Assembly: GCA_019022495.1 (NCBI GenBank)
Contig: JAFEKR010000005.1
Span: 2,046,001 to 2,110,000 of the forward strand
Reading direction: 5' to 3'
From: Epichloe hybrida
Taxonomy: Eukaryota; Ascomycota; Sordariomycetes; Hypocreales; Clavicipitaceae
Length of the DNA: 64,000 nt
Under the pieces are notes generated by a model, which saw only the letters and a program-made list of their open reading frames with translations, did not search any database and was not told the origin of the DNA. This document shows, in pieces, positions 11,178 to 25,208 of this stretch (its first letter is position 1; the number at the start of each line of letters is the position of its first letter). Made by a program: the position numbers and the translations under genes.

Positions 11178-11564
11178 CCAAGGCTCAGATCTTACTCGCA
11201 CTCCGCTTTACCCTCGTCAGACCCTACGCATTGTCATTTTTACCATACCTAGAAACAGCCGCTGTACCTCAAAGAGCTGGACCCTCCCGAATGCCGCGGT
11301 CGCTGCTGAAAGCCAGCTCCTTTCCCATCTTCTTCATCCTTCCGTCCTACCTCCCTCCCTCCTTGTCGCGTGAAAAGTCATAGGCAGTGGCCGGCCATGT
11401 TAACATCCGCCGCTCGCTCTCACGCATTGAGAAACAATCTTCAAAGAATTCAAAAGCCATTGCTCACGGTTTGTGACCCACGCTGATGCTGACGCCTTGG
11501 TTGTATTTTGGTCAATGGCGAAGCAAAAACAACTGGCTGACGATGTAACTCACAGACAAAAATC

Positions 11565-13540
11565 ATGGCCTTGGCAAAGCGCAACAACAGCTCCGTTCCT
11601 CCAGGTAAACAAACCATCCCACTCTAGTTTTCCTTTGCACCCTGCCCAGAGGAGTGTAGCGCTTCATGCTAAATTGGCTGTGGTCGCTGACGAAACTGTG
11701 CAAAACGCCAGGTTATGTCGAGGACAAGTCCAAAGGAGCCATGCTTCGGTTTCAGGACTCTCTTCCCCGGCTACCCGTACCCACATTGGAGGAAACCGCA
11801 AAACGTTACCTAAAGTCTCTCGAGTACACAAAAAGCAAAGCTGCTGTCGAAAACTTCATCAGACCGGGTGGCGTCGGCTGTAAGCTTCAGGAGAAGCTTA
11901 TTGCCAGACGAGAGGATCCTCAGAATAAGAACTGGATTTATGAGTGGTGGAACGATGCCGCTTATCTGGCTTATCGCGATCCAGTCGTACCCTACGTGAG
12001 CTACTTCTACTCTCACCGGGATGACCGATCACGACGAGATCCAGCCAAGAGGGCTGCAGCTATTACATCCGCTGTCCTCGAGTTCAAGAAGCTTGTGGAC
12101 ACAGGCTCTCTTGAACCAGAGTACATGAAGAAACTCCCCCTCTGCATGGACAGCTACAAATGGATGTTCAACGCCACCCGCATGGTCGCTCGTCCCGCTG
12201 ATTATCCTGTGAAATTTTCTGCGTCAGAGAACAAGCACATCATTGTCATCCGCAAAAATCAGTTTTTCAAGATATCTCATGAGATTGGCGGCAAGCAGCT
12301 CAACACCTCTGAGTTTGAAAAGCAGTTCAACAAAGTATACCAGGTGGCCGAACGAGTCCCCGCAGTAGGCTCCTTGACATCCGAAAATCGAGATATATGG
12401 GCGGACGCCCGCGAATTACTCGTCCAGACAAGTTTCAAAAACAAAGATGCGTTGCGCGCCATTGATTCAGCCTCCTTTATTGTTTGTCTAGACGATGCAT
12501 CCCCCGTCACGCTGGAGGAGCGAGCCCACCAGTACTGGCATGGTGATGGCGCCAACCGTTGGTTTGACAAGCCATTGCAGTTTATTGTGAACGACAATGG
12601 AACCTCCGGGTTCATGGGCGAGCACTCCATGATGGATGGCACACCGACTCACCGACTCAATGACTACACAAATGATGTGATATTCGGTAACAAGATCGAC
12701 TTTTCTGATGCCTCCGTTCGTTCCGACTTGCCGGAGCCACAGTTGGTCCAATTCGATATTACGCCACCGATACAAGCAGAGATTGATCGTGCTGTCACGG
12801 ACTTCCACAATGTTATCAATCAGCACCAGCTGGCTGTCCAGGCCTACCAGGGATACGGCAAGGGTTTGATCAAACAATTTAGATGCTCCCCCGATGCTTA
12901 CGTTCAGATGATCATTCAACTAGCGTATTACAAAATGTACGGCAAGAATCGCCCAACGTACGAATCGGCAACAACTCGGCGCTTCCAGCTTGGTCGCACA
13001 GAAACATGCCGCACAGTCTCAGACGAATCGGTGGCATGGTGTACTTCCATGTCAGACTCCTCTCAAAACGATGAGACCAGGATAAACATGTTTCGCAAGG
13101 CCGTTAATGCTCATCTTGAATACATTTCAGCAGCGTCTGACGGCAGAGGTGTCGATCGACATTTGTTCGGTCTCAAGAAGCTACTCCAGCAAGGAGAGGA
13201 AATGCCTGCTATTTTCAAGGATCCTGCCTTTGGATACTCTTCCTCTTGGTATTTGTCCACTTCTCAACTCAGCTCAGAGTTTTTCAATGGCTATGGTTGG
13301 AGTCAGGTGATCGATAGTGGCTTCGGCATTGCTTACATGATCAACGAGAACAGGTCAGTCCACTTTCTAACAGTTGATGCCTCATGTTGAACCTATACTG
13401 ATCTTCTTTGCAGCATCAATTTCAACATTGTGTCCAAGAGCCTCGGAAGTGACCGCATGAGCTACTTTCTAAACGAAGCCGCCGGAGAGATGCGTGATTT
13501 ACTGATGCCAACCATAGCCGCGCCAAAAGCCAAGCTATGA
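11565..13540 (+). CDS. Carnitine O-acetyltransferase, possibly peroxisomal
   Basis: Exons 11565-11604, 11712-13353 and 13414-13540 encode 602 residues. The start MALAKRNNSSVPPGYVED is reached through a 40-nt first exon whose split Gly codon restores frame. The choline/carnitine acyltransferase fold covers nearly the whole protein: RFQDSLPRLPVPTLEET at the start, GEHSMMDGTP with the catalytic His near residue 318, and QVIDSGFGIAYMINENS at the last splice site. The family shuttles acetyl groups between CoA and carnitine for transfer between organelles. There is no mitochondrial presequence, which resembles the FacC/YAT group more than AcuJ/CAT2. The last exon nevertheless ends in Ala-Lys-Leu, a canonical PTS1 tripeptide, so peroxisomal import is possible. 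The subtype is therefore left open and no symbol is given. Confidence 0.92.
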
Positions 13541-13925
13541 AATAGGTCAAGGACGTTCAAGCGACAACTACAAAGCCAAGTAAACCATGTCGTATGGTTT
13601 GAGCTGAAATGGGTGCATATCCGCTCGCACGGCGTCATGCCTGCCCCCTTGTATTTTATCTGTGGCTCACAGCGGCTATCAATGTGCACTAGACGTGAGC
13701 AGAAGAATGAACAGAACTATCGTTAGATGATGTCTTAGCTATAGATAACCTGTCATATAATAGCATCAACCTCTAACTACCTCGCGTACCGCTTATCGAT
13801 TACCACGATCCATTCTGACGACAACTGGCGAAAAGATGTCCGATTTGCCCAATTGTTACCCAATCGTTCAAACCAATTTCCGATGTCTTTGATTCAATAT
13901 TGTCCATGGTGGAGACCGTATGCAT
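13541..13925. other. Convergent intergenic spacer (carnitine acetyltransferase / CAP 3' ends)
   Basis: This 385-bp spacer lies between two convergent genes and should hold their 3' UTRs. I see no other feature in it. Confidence 0.5.
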
Positions 13926-15755
13926 TTACCCAGCATGCGCAATGATCTCATTCACCAAGTCATCCTTGGTTTCATCGTAGTAGGAGCAGATTTGAGATGG
14001 GAGCGGAACCTCTTTATAATCTTCGTCCGGTCCAGATAGGATGTTTAGATTAATTCCAGAAGACTTGCTCGTAAAAAGCTTCGTGCCAATGCTCTCTTTG
14101 CTGAAGTAAACCTGACCGCCGTCGACCTGGTCCAGCATGACTGTGGGCAGGGTTCCAATGACCTGCAACGCAAAATTTTGAGCTTTAACAACATCCACCG
14201 TCGAAACCAACGTGTCGACTACGAGTGACAAACGAGCTGAATTCTCGACGGTAACCTGATTCGCTTTGCCTCTCAGAATAACGGTTGTGTTGTTACACCT
14301 ACTAATCAACACGGATTGACTCAATGTCGTCTCGATCTGAATTGGCTCTGGCTCCCTGTCATAATTTTCCTATAGCCACTGTCAGCTGAGGATCCATTGA
14401 CAAGGGATTGACACATACAATGGTCCATTTGTTGCCGTCTAATTCCTTTTTAGCTGGCTTCTTCACGCGCATGCTTTCTGGCTTTGGTTTTTTGCCAGGA
14501 GCCGGGCTTTTGCCTCGAGCTGGGCCATCTCGATTTCCAACAGTGTTGTCAGTCCGCAGTGATGGATTTTTGTGTGTCATTTCTGACTTGTCTACTTTGC
14601 GAAGTCCTCTCGTAACGTCTGAGCCCCTGTTCAACTCTGAAAAAACGGCATCAAGCCCACCGGACGACAAAACACGAGCAGGTTCGGCCTTTATATCGAG
14701 TACAGGCGGCGGACCAGGTGGAGGAGGTGGCGGCGGCGGCATTGCTGTACTACCACTATCGGCTGATGTAACAGCCTGTGGCATCTGACGAGATAGGGAC
14801 TTGGTTACATCTTGGGCAGACTCACCCTCTGCGTTCCAGGAAATGCCTGAGGGGAAATATTGTTTGATATACTCAGAAAGATCGCGAAATATCTGATAGA
14901 ATGCCTGAATCCATTCGACCTGCTTTGGATCCCTGATACAACGTTAGAATTTGTGCTGCTAGCTTCTCAAGTCTGCCATACTTATCCTTTTGCTCTTTCA
15001 ATACTCGATTCCCAAAAAACTGGGCAGAGCTCAAGCTATCTTCCACCTGTTTGTAAGGACGACTTTCAAGGGTAATCCATGCTAGCATCATTATGCCATC
15101 TGCAACAGCGCTGAGTTGTGTATACATGGGGTCCGGTCGGTGTGAGTCCTTCAGCGCCGTCACAGCCATCAAGGCCTCATTGATGGGCTTTATAATCATT
15201 TGGTATGCCGTAGCATCGGGCCTGGCGGCTTTGGTCGTGATCAACAAGAACGTCCGCTGTTTTTGAAATCCTTCAAGTACTTTGGCAGCCTTTGTGGGGT
15301 CAGCAAATTTTTGTTTGCCAAAAAGTAATGCTGGGTACTAGTGCTGGCGCTGGTGCTTACCTGCTCTTCGACAACGCCGCCCAGCTCGTTACTCAGCTTG
15401 ACATAGTTATCGACGGACGAGCTGATGAGCTGATCGAACTCTTCGATCGCCTCAGGCATGGGTTCGTTTGTTCTCGGGGCCGAATTCGGGAGCGCGGCTT
15501 GCGACGGCAACTTCGGCGCTGGAGAATCGCTCACGGGAGATGTTTCTGTTTGGCTAAGCACTGCGACATCTTTGGGTAGCTCGGTCGAGGTCGCGATGTC
15601 TTCGAGGCGTGAGGTTGCAGCTTCGAGTCTGTTCGGGAATATATGGTCAGATGGACCCGAAACCATACGGCCCAATTGAAAAATGACCCAGAGTCTTCCT
15701 CGGCTTACCTCTTGATGAGAGTGGTGAGGTTATGCATGTTATTCGCAGCAGCCAT
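13926..15755 (-). CDS. SRV2: Adenylate cyclase-associated protein CAP (Srv2)
   Basis: Five exons on the minus strand: 15755-15709, 15628-15361, 15289-14982, 14932-14419 and 14369-13926, giving 526 residues. The N-terminal CAP domain begins MAAANNMHNLTTLIKRLEAA and includes the conserved stretch ending in DPKQVEWIQAFYQIFRDL. A proline tract of eight residues (PPPPPPPPGPPP, encoded by a GGC/GGT-rich run near 14715-14745) and a basic linker follow. The C-terminal beta-helical CARP domain starts around the last junction (KWTI to ENYDREPEPIQIE) and ends DDLVNEIIAHAG. In fungi CAP links Ras to adenylate cyclase and recycles actin monomers with cofilin. The 4th-exon region around SWNAEGESAQ contains a GTGAGT that could act as a donor, but the frame is open through it. 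Confidence 0.93.
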
Positions 15756-17096
15756 CTCGATAGTGTGTCCGTCAATGTTGGAGCTTTTCTTAACCTTTCT
15801 TTGTGTGGGAACCTAGGTCTAGCGGGCGGCCGATGTCGTGATATCAATCTTTGCGGCAATTACGAGGCAATCGGGAATAAACGGCATATGGAGATCGTTC
15901 GAATGTCCGTGTACTTCTGCTCGTGTTCCTGGGGCTTACTAACTTTCACGGTCAGTGCCGGCTTTTTTGGGTGCGAATTGCCGGTGAAGGTGTTTTCTGG
16001 CGATACTGTCGATGTCGAGTTAATCCGGTGACGGGTGAGTTGACAGGCAAGTGGGTATCTTTGGTGTGAGGCCAACTGAGTACTTTCTCATATAGTTGTT
16101 AATAATGGAATCGCTTTTTCGTGGTGTCGGTTGCGGGTATTCAGTATCTGTGGACTTCCTACGATTGCCTGTGTCAGATCCAGGAGGTGATGACGCAGCC
16201 GTCCTTTTGGTGGTCACGAACCGTTCCTGGAGCTACAATGCTCTCCCCTGAACTCTTTTCAGCCAATGGCTTGAGGGTGGGCCGGTCCACCAGCACATGG
16301 CAATACAGGGCGGTATTAGTTACGACTCCGTATAAGTCCATCGCTTTAATACACCATCGCTTTAATACACCATCGCGTACATACATGGCTGTCGCTCCAA
16401 GTGTGTCATATTTGGACATTAGGGAGATGAGTCTCTGGTGCTGAGGCTCGCATGAGGGATAGATCAGACATACATACTCAAATTGTGTCAACGTCCGAAG
16501 TCGTATGCCTTATTTACTAATTCGCCTCTTTCTCCTCTCTGTGTGGTTAATCCTGTCAGCTAATCATGCGAGGCTTTTCGTTGGAGGTAGTTACCATTTG
16601 GCCATCCATGATAACAGAAAGCCAAGGGCTCAGCGATTGATAGCAGACCATGGGTGTTGGTTACATGACAACCTCCGGCAGGCTCCATCAATGCATACGG
16701 CGCCACTGGGCGAGTTCCTAATGTCCTGGGGCAAGCTACCCTATTCTGACGGCGGCAACTTGCAGTCTGCTGCTCGCCGCACACAACTCAGTCTTATTAC
16801 CTGGAGACTTCGAGTACACGGCTGCCACATTACAGACAGGTTGTCCGTATTGACCAAACTGAACCACGCCCATATCAGAGTCTCCAACTTTTCTACACAC
16901 ACGGCTGGTCGAACTAGATTCCACCCGACGCTAGGGAGTACGCAACCCTGACCACACGATTCCGAATATTAAGGCATCACCAGTCCCATGCACCATAGTG
17001 TCAGAAGCAGGAGACCAGACCAGCGTCATAGCCGGTAACTTGCATATCATATCCCCACAGGTTGGTGCCTTTTCATTAGAGACCTCTTCAGTAGAA
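15756..17096. promoter_or_regulatory. Divergent spacer between CAP and the pfkB gene
   Basis: A 1.34-kb gap separates two divergent genes. I see no recognisable gene in it. It contains a short tandem repeat at 16339-16376. The open frames here have no ATG-led similarity to known proteins. Confidence 0.45.
16339..16376. repeat. Tandem repeat, 16-bp unit CATCGCTTTAATACAC, 2.4 copies
   Basis: Two perfect adjacent 16-bp copies (16339-16354 and 16355-16370) are followed by CATCGC. The repeat lies in the CAP/pfkB spacer. Confidence 0.9.
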
Positions 17097-18496
17097 ATGC
17101 ATAAACCCAGCAACGACAATGAAGACACAATCACGGGAACCGAAAGCAGCACAGGCGAGTTTATGATAGATTTTGTCACGCTCGGAATGTTGATTATAGG
17201 TGAGCTCTCCCAAGCACACACCTTCTGGCCGCACAGTCTACGTCGGGGACGATTGAGATGCAGTACAGGCAGAGGGGACGCGAGCAGCGGTTTTCGAAAG
17301 GTTGAAACCAATAAACCAAGTCGACAAGCAACTGACTCTTATCAGATGACATAGAATTCAGGCCTCCCACCCCGCCAGTACGTGACATTCTGGGAGGAGC
17401 AGGCACGTATGCTGCGCTCGGAGCGCGGCTCTTTTCACAGCCCCCCCTGTCCCGCTCAATAGGATGGGTAGTGGACAAAGGCTCAGACTTTCCAAACCGG
17501 ATTTCCGAAACAATTGATCGTTGGGATACTGGAGCCGTGATTCGAGAGGACCATCACCGCCTCACAACGCGGGGTTGGAATGGCTACATCGGGTCAGATG
17601 ATACACGACTTTTTCAGTATAAGACTCCGAAACGGCGACTCACTGCGAACGACATCACGCCGGATCTCCTTCTCTCCAAATCGTTTCATCTTATCTGTTC
17701 ACCCACCCGCTGCCAGGAATTGATTATGGATATCACATCTCGCCGTAAAGCTGCCACACCGCGGAACGGGATCTGTACTAAACCACTATTTGTATGGGAG
17801 CCAGTGCCCGACCTGTGCACCCCCGACGAGCTATTGAACTGCACAAATGCCCTTCGCCTCGTGGACGTCTGCAGCCCCAACCACTCCGAATTAGCAGGCT
17901 TCATGGGTGACAATGGCCTCGACCCTGAAACTGGAGAAGTGTCAGCACTCAGTGTAGAGCGTGCGTGCGAGCAACTGCTGGCCAGTATGCCCCTGCAATC
18001 ATATGCTCTCGTGATCCGAGTGGGAAAAGAAGGTTGCTACATCGCTAGAAACGGCGGAAGAAAACGGCGAGACAAACCTGGCACTTCGGCCAACCAACGT
18101 AAGACTCATATACATGGCGGCTTGCAGCCCGATACAGATATGGAAGCCCTCTTCGCAGGCCTCCTACAAGATGAGGACGGTGCCATTGCCAGAGAAGAGA
18201 TCGAGGTCGACCCTGGCACAGAAAGATGGATTCCAGCCTACCACAAGGACAAGTTGAAAGTTGTTGATCCCACAGGTGGTGGCAATGCCTTCCTTGGAGG
18301 ACTCTCCGTAGCTCTGGCCCGTGGTGAGAAGCTGGAGGATGCTGTGGCCTGGGGCTCAGTCGCAGCAAGCTTCGCAATCGAGCAAGTCGGCATGCCAAAC
18401 CTTCAAACAAATGTCGATGGTGTCGAAACCTGGAACGGCGAACAGGTATCTGAGCGATTAGACGACTTCAAACGAAGACTTAATTTAGATGTATAG
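17097..18496 (+). CDS. MAK32: pfkB-family carbohydrate kinase-like protein (MAK32 type)
   Basis: Exons 17097-17199 and 17346-18496 encode 417 residues. The start at 17097 (MHKPSNDNED) is the first ATG in frame; an internal Met at 17163 is an alternative. Splicing forms a split GAT codon and yields LGMLIIDDIEF, then the Gly-rich GGAGTYAALGARLF, then ICSPTRC, LFVWEPVPDLCTP and VSPNHSELAGF-like CSPNHSELAGF. The closing pfkB motif reads DPTGGGNAFLGG near residues 342-353. Standard ribokinase-fold enzymes have G-A-G-D here, with the Asp as catalytic base; this protein has Asn348. The MAK32 group is named after a yeast gene needed to maintain the killer dsRNA virus, and its substrate is unknown. 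It is convergent with MCM3. Confidence 0.82.
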
Positions 18497-18839
18497 ACAG
18501 AGTGAAACTCGTTTCAAAGCTGGTTCAGATCGCACATCACGACGCGAATTACCGTCAGTCGCATTGTCAACCATTGTCCACACGATCGGAAATAGCCGGG
18601 GCATACTGTGTTTACATAGCTCAATGGCAACAATCCTTTTACGATCACTTCGAATATATTGCCCACACTTTACTTATGAGTTTCTGAGGTAAACGTCCTG
18701 TCCATTGTCTCTACGTAGCTTCCTTTAAATACCACAAACAGAAAAAAACCAGCATAAATACGTGGCAATGCTCGAGACGACGGTTTTACCAAGAATAAAC
18801 ATATACACCAAATGTTTTTGATCTTGACCAACGTGTTGG
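18497..18839. other. Convergent intergenic spacer (pfkB / MCM3 3' ends)
   Basis: This 343-bp AT-rich spacer lies between two convergent genes and should contain both 3' UTRs. I see no other feature. Confidence 0.45.
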
Positions 18840-21753
<2,914 letters not shown>

Positions 21754-22193
21754 GACGGCAAATATCTATCCTAAAGCAGTGTTGCGAGCGAAAGCGAAAC
21801 GCACAAATAGTTGGATGAGTCAACTATTTGCAGCTTCTAGCGGGGGATGTTAGTAACGTGGAAGAAAGGTGAGAGGTGGGCGAGGAGTGGGAGGTAGCTA
21901 CGCGCGACGCGTCTGAGGCGCGTAAAGTGGTTGCATGAATACTACTCTTCATGCTTCATGATTGGTCCAAGACCAAAGCCCGCCCTACAAGTGGAACCAG
22001 CAGGTACTTGTGGCATGGAGGCAGGGACCTCTCTGCTTGACTAGCCCATGTACCTTGGTGCTCCAGGGGGCGCCTTAGCGCTCCCGTCCTCTAACAACGA
22101 GTGTTGCTTCACAAGGCTACCGGGCAGAACGCTCGTTTCTCGAAGACTGACCCTCTATCTTCGTACGGCCATAAATAATTGACTGGACTGACC
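21754..22193. promoter_or_regulatory. Divergent MCM3 / EXO70 promoter with an MCB element
   Basis: The 440-bp spacer carries ACGCGT at 21907-21912, about 155 bp upstream of the MCM3 start, within a CGCG-rich stretch. ACGCGT is the MluI cell-cycle box bound by MBF at G1/S genes in yeasts. Confidence 0.5.
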
Positions 22194-24148
22194 ATGGCGG
22201 TTGGCTTATCAAATACTGCACACCACGCCCTTGATGAAGAGGCGAGAGCCGAGGTTGATGTTCTGAACTCCCGCCTTGACAAGACAACACAGCTCACCAG
22301 AAAGATTCAAGCCAGTCTCGGGAGGCTGGAGGCCTCGGGTCAGAGCGTACGTGATGTTGCAGGGCCTCTTAGCGGCGAGACCAGACGCCTGCAGCTTCTT
22401 GGGAATAGTACACCTCACCACGAACTCTCCAGCTCCTCCAGTTCTCGCAGCTAACCCTCACAGACGTCGACTCTGTTCTCGCCGCCATCGACCGATTGCG
22501 CCAGCCTGCCGATAGCAAAGATGATGAAGAACAAATCATCCGTGCCGGCCCGGACAAGGCTGGCTTGTCCATCTACCTGGCGTCGCTCAAGAGGCTCAAC
22601 AAGTCCCATGCCGACATGCAAGTGTCGAATTTGCGAGCAAATCAACATACCATAGGCGATCTCACTCGACTAATCAAGTCAGGCAATGCCCAGCTCGAGA
22701 ATTACTTCGATAAACTCTTGCGCGGAGAAACACCTCGCTCCATCGAACCACTTCATTATATCACGAAAGAGAAGCCCTTCCCTGTTCTGCCACAGGACAA
22801 GATTGCCCGGTTAGGTCTTGTATATGCTTATCTGGCAGGTGGACAGCAGGGACATAGTTCTCCTGCGTCAAAAATATTTGCCGAGATCCGGGGTCCGTAT
22901 TTATCTTCATCACTCGTCAATCTAGCGGCGGCAAGCGTCAACACGGCCAAGAAGAAGAATCCCGGCGCCATATATAGGGCAGGAACCAATGGCATCAGCA
23001 CATATGCCAAGGCGATGGAAGGAATTTTTTTGTCGGAATACGACAACATTTGCAGTATTTTCAGACGTGAGGACTGGGGTTCGGTGTTCCAGGCGACTTG
23101 CCTAGGAGCTCTGTCTGAGCTCGCACGCACTCTTCGAGAACTTAATGCGCACATCAAGGGCCACTTAAACACCGACTGTTACTTGGCATATGAGATCACG
23201 GAAATCATCTCTGGCCTCTCAGAGAGTTTGGATACTAGAACGGGGGAACTGAAAGGCTCTCTTGCGGCTGCACTGAAGCCCGTTCGGGAAACAGCCAAAT
23301 CATCGCTCTCGGATCTCCTCGAAGAAACCAGGAGAAAGGCCGGTGGACTGCAGACACTCCCCTCTGATGGTGCCTCGACGTCTCTCGTGACAGAGACGAT
23401 GCAACGTCTGCAAGCCATGGTTGAGTTTCTCCGACCCATCTCCAGCATCATGATATCCCTGGGGGACGGCGGTTGGAGATCGAATTCAGGTTCTGTTGGC
23501 GGATCGACTGATGCTATACCCAGTCTCGCATCATTCGACATCGGCGCCGATGGGAAAGAAATCTTTGCACATTACTGTCTTGACTCCATAGATGCACTTC
23601 TGTCCGCTCTGGATCAGAAGGCAAAGGTATTACTCAGGGGGAAATCGGTAGCCGGCGTATTTATCGCCAACTGTGTCGTCATCATCGAGCGTATGATACG
23701 AGACTCGGATCTCGGGCCTTTGTTGCCATCGAGGTTTGAAGTGCTTGATCAATGGCGCAAGAAAGCTACAGCGGCGTACACGGACGTATGCAGAGATATT
23801 TCGGTGTACCTCTTTGATACAATTCACACCAATCGCACTCAGAGACCAACCTCGGGCCAGGCAGATTCTGCATCAGTGGTGAAGGGATTGAGCAGCAAAG
23901 ACAAAGACAAGATAAAGGAGAAGTTCACTCAGTTCAATGTAGCCTTCGATGACATGGTCGCTAAACACAAATCGTACAACATGGAGCTAGAGGTGCGTTC
24001 AATGTTCGGGAAGGATATTCGTCAAAAGCTGCAGCCGCTCTACGATCGCTTCTGGGACCGGTACCATGACATAGATAAAGGTAAAGGAAAATATGTCAAG
24101 TATGACAAGGCGTCTATCGCCGCGGTTTTCCTGAGTCTGGCTTCATAA
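22194..24148 (+). CDS. EXO70: Exocyst complex subunit EXO70
   Basis: Exons 22194-22407 and 22464-24148 encode 632 residues. The start is MAVGLSNTAHHALDEEARAE. The 56-nt intron has a CTAAC branch site and joins RLQLLGN (split Asn codon) to VDSVLAAIDRLRQP. The N-terminal coiled-coil region is followed by the Exo70 helical-bundle domain (about residues 260-630), including ISTYAKAMEGIFLSEYDNIC and a C-terminal basic patch (KGKGKYVKYD) that in the family binds phosphoinositides at the plasma membrane. EXO70 and SEC3 mark sites of polarised exocytosis. Confidence 0.93.
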
Positions 24149-25208
24149 AAGCGGACGAGGGTATTACCGCTTTCCTTCTCACAAAGCTTTGAAGTTTGTT
24201 TTCAAATAGCTTAACAATTATAACACAAAACAAGCATTCTATTCACTAAATCTTCAAATGTACAAGCCTATGACTCACGACGGATGTGCGCCTTTAGCTG
24301 TCGGTGGGAGTTGCCTTCTGTCCCAGACGACTGCACCATCACTCTAACGGTTTGTTCGTAGCCTCCATTTCTCTTGCTAGCAACCAGCAGCTATTTTGCG
24401 TAGCCAACCGATAACCCAGGAACGTGCATTAATCTTAGCGTAGCTTTTGTAGCTGTTTTAAAAATTGCGATGCGCTACGTCTTCTCGATTCAGAAATCCA
24501 TCCCAAGTCAGAAATGGCAGTGTTTAAGGCCGGTGTGTGCCAGCCAAGTACGATGTCCGCCGTACCGTTGCCTGGCTATTATCCTATAAATGTTGGAAGT
24601 CGTGTTTGCAGCCAGGCGTCCTGCCAAGTCAATAGAATCACCGTGAAATTGTATAGGAAGAGGCTTGACTGACGGGTGCGAAGTAGTGTAAGAGACATGG
24701 AATTGTAATACCATCGCACCTTTGTGTCGGCTTTCTCCAAGTCACTGTACCTGCCCGGCCATTTGAATTCCGCGAGCACGTTGTAAGAGGGCATGAGGAG
24801 GTTCAATCAATGCGAGCCCAAACCTATATAGAATATTTACAAGGCCAACCAAGTTCTACACTATGATGATTGAAGACTGTAATATCCTTTGTGAATATTT
24901 GCAAAACCAGACTCAAATGAAAATGAATAATAAGAACTTAAGCCGTTCTGGCTCTGAATAAAAATTTAAACAAATAAAAAACTAGCAATGTGGTGACCTA
25001 AGATTGTTTTTTTTTTACCTAGCTTGAAAAAAAACGCACTGGAGGGGTTTTTTTTGGGACTCACTCTAGCGCATTTTTAATTAATCATGTCAATTATGAT
25101 AAATAAAAACTTCCGATAACAAAAAAAAAAACATCTGAGTGGGGAAACGTGAACTCGGGCCCATCCACCTGGTGATCCAACGAGTAGATATCACTTACTA
25201 CAGCAACT
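24149..25208. other. AT-rich intergenic region upstream of the RasGAP gene
   Basis: No recognisable gene lies in this 1.06 kb. From about 24830 it becomes AT-rich, with several homopolymers: T10 at 25007-25016, A8 near 25027, T8 near 25048 and A12 near 25120. It should contain the EXO70 3' UTR and the RasGAP promoter. Confidence 0.45.

Larger units (their letters stand above)
10395..11564. promoter_or_regulatory. Long promoter/leader region of the carnitine acetyltransferase gene
   Basis: This 1.17-kb stretch has no recognisable gene. Near 11119-11177 it holds two CCTCGG motifs and two GGGG-type CreA-like hexamers (listed separately). From about 11310 it is strongly pyrimidine-rich (CTTCCC/CCTCCC runs), as fungal core promoters and 5' leaders often are. 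The small open frame at 11060-11383 has no recognisable similarity. Confidence 0.45.

Noticed and set aside
11060..11383. 107-codon open frame upstream of the carnitine acetyltransferase
   Set aside because: No similarity recognised; it overlaps the CT-rich core promoter and the clustered regulatory motifs.
13926..14419. Extra intron at the GTGAGT inside CAP exon 4 (near 14853)
   Set aside because: The frame is open through it and the linker is variable in the family, so no intron is needed.
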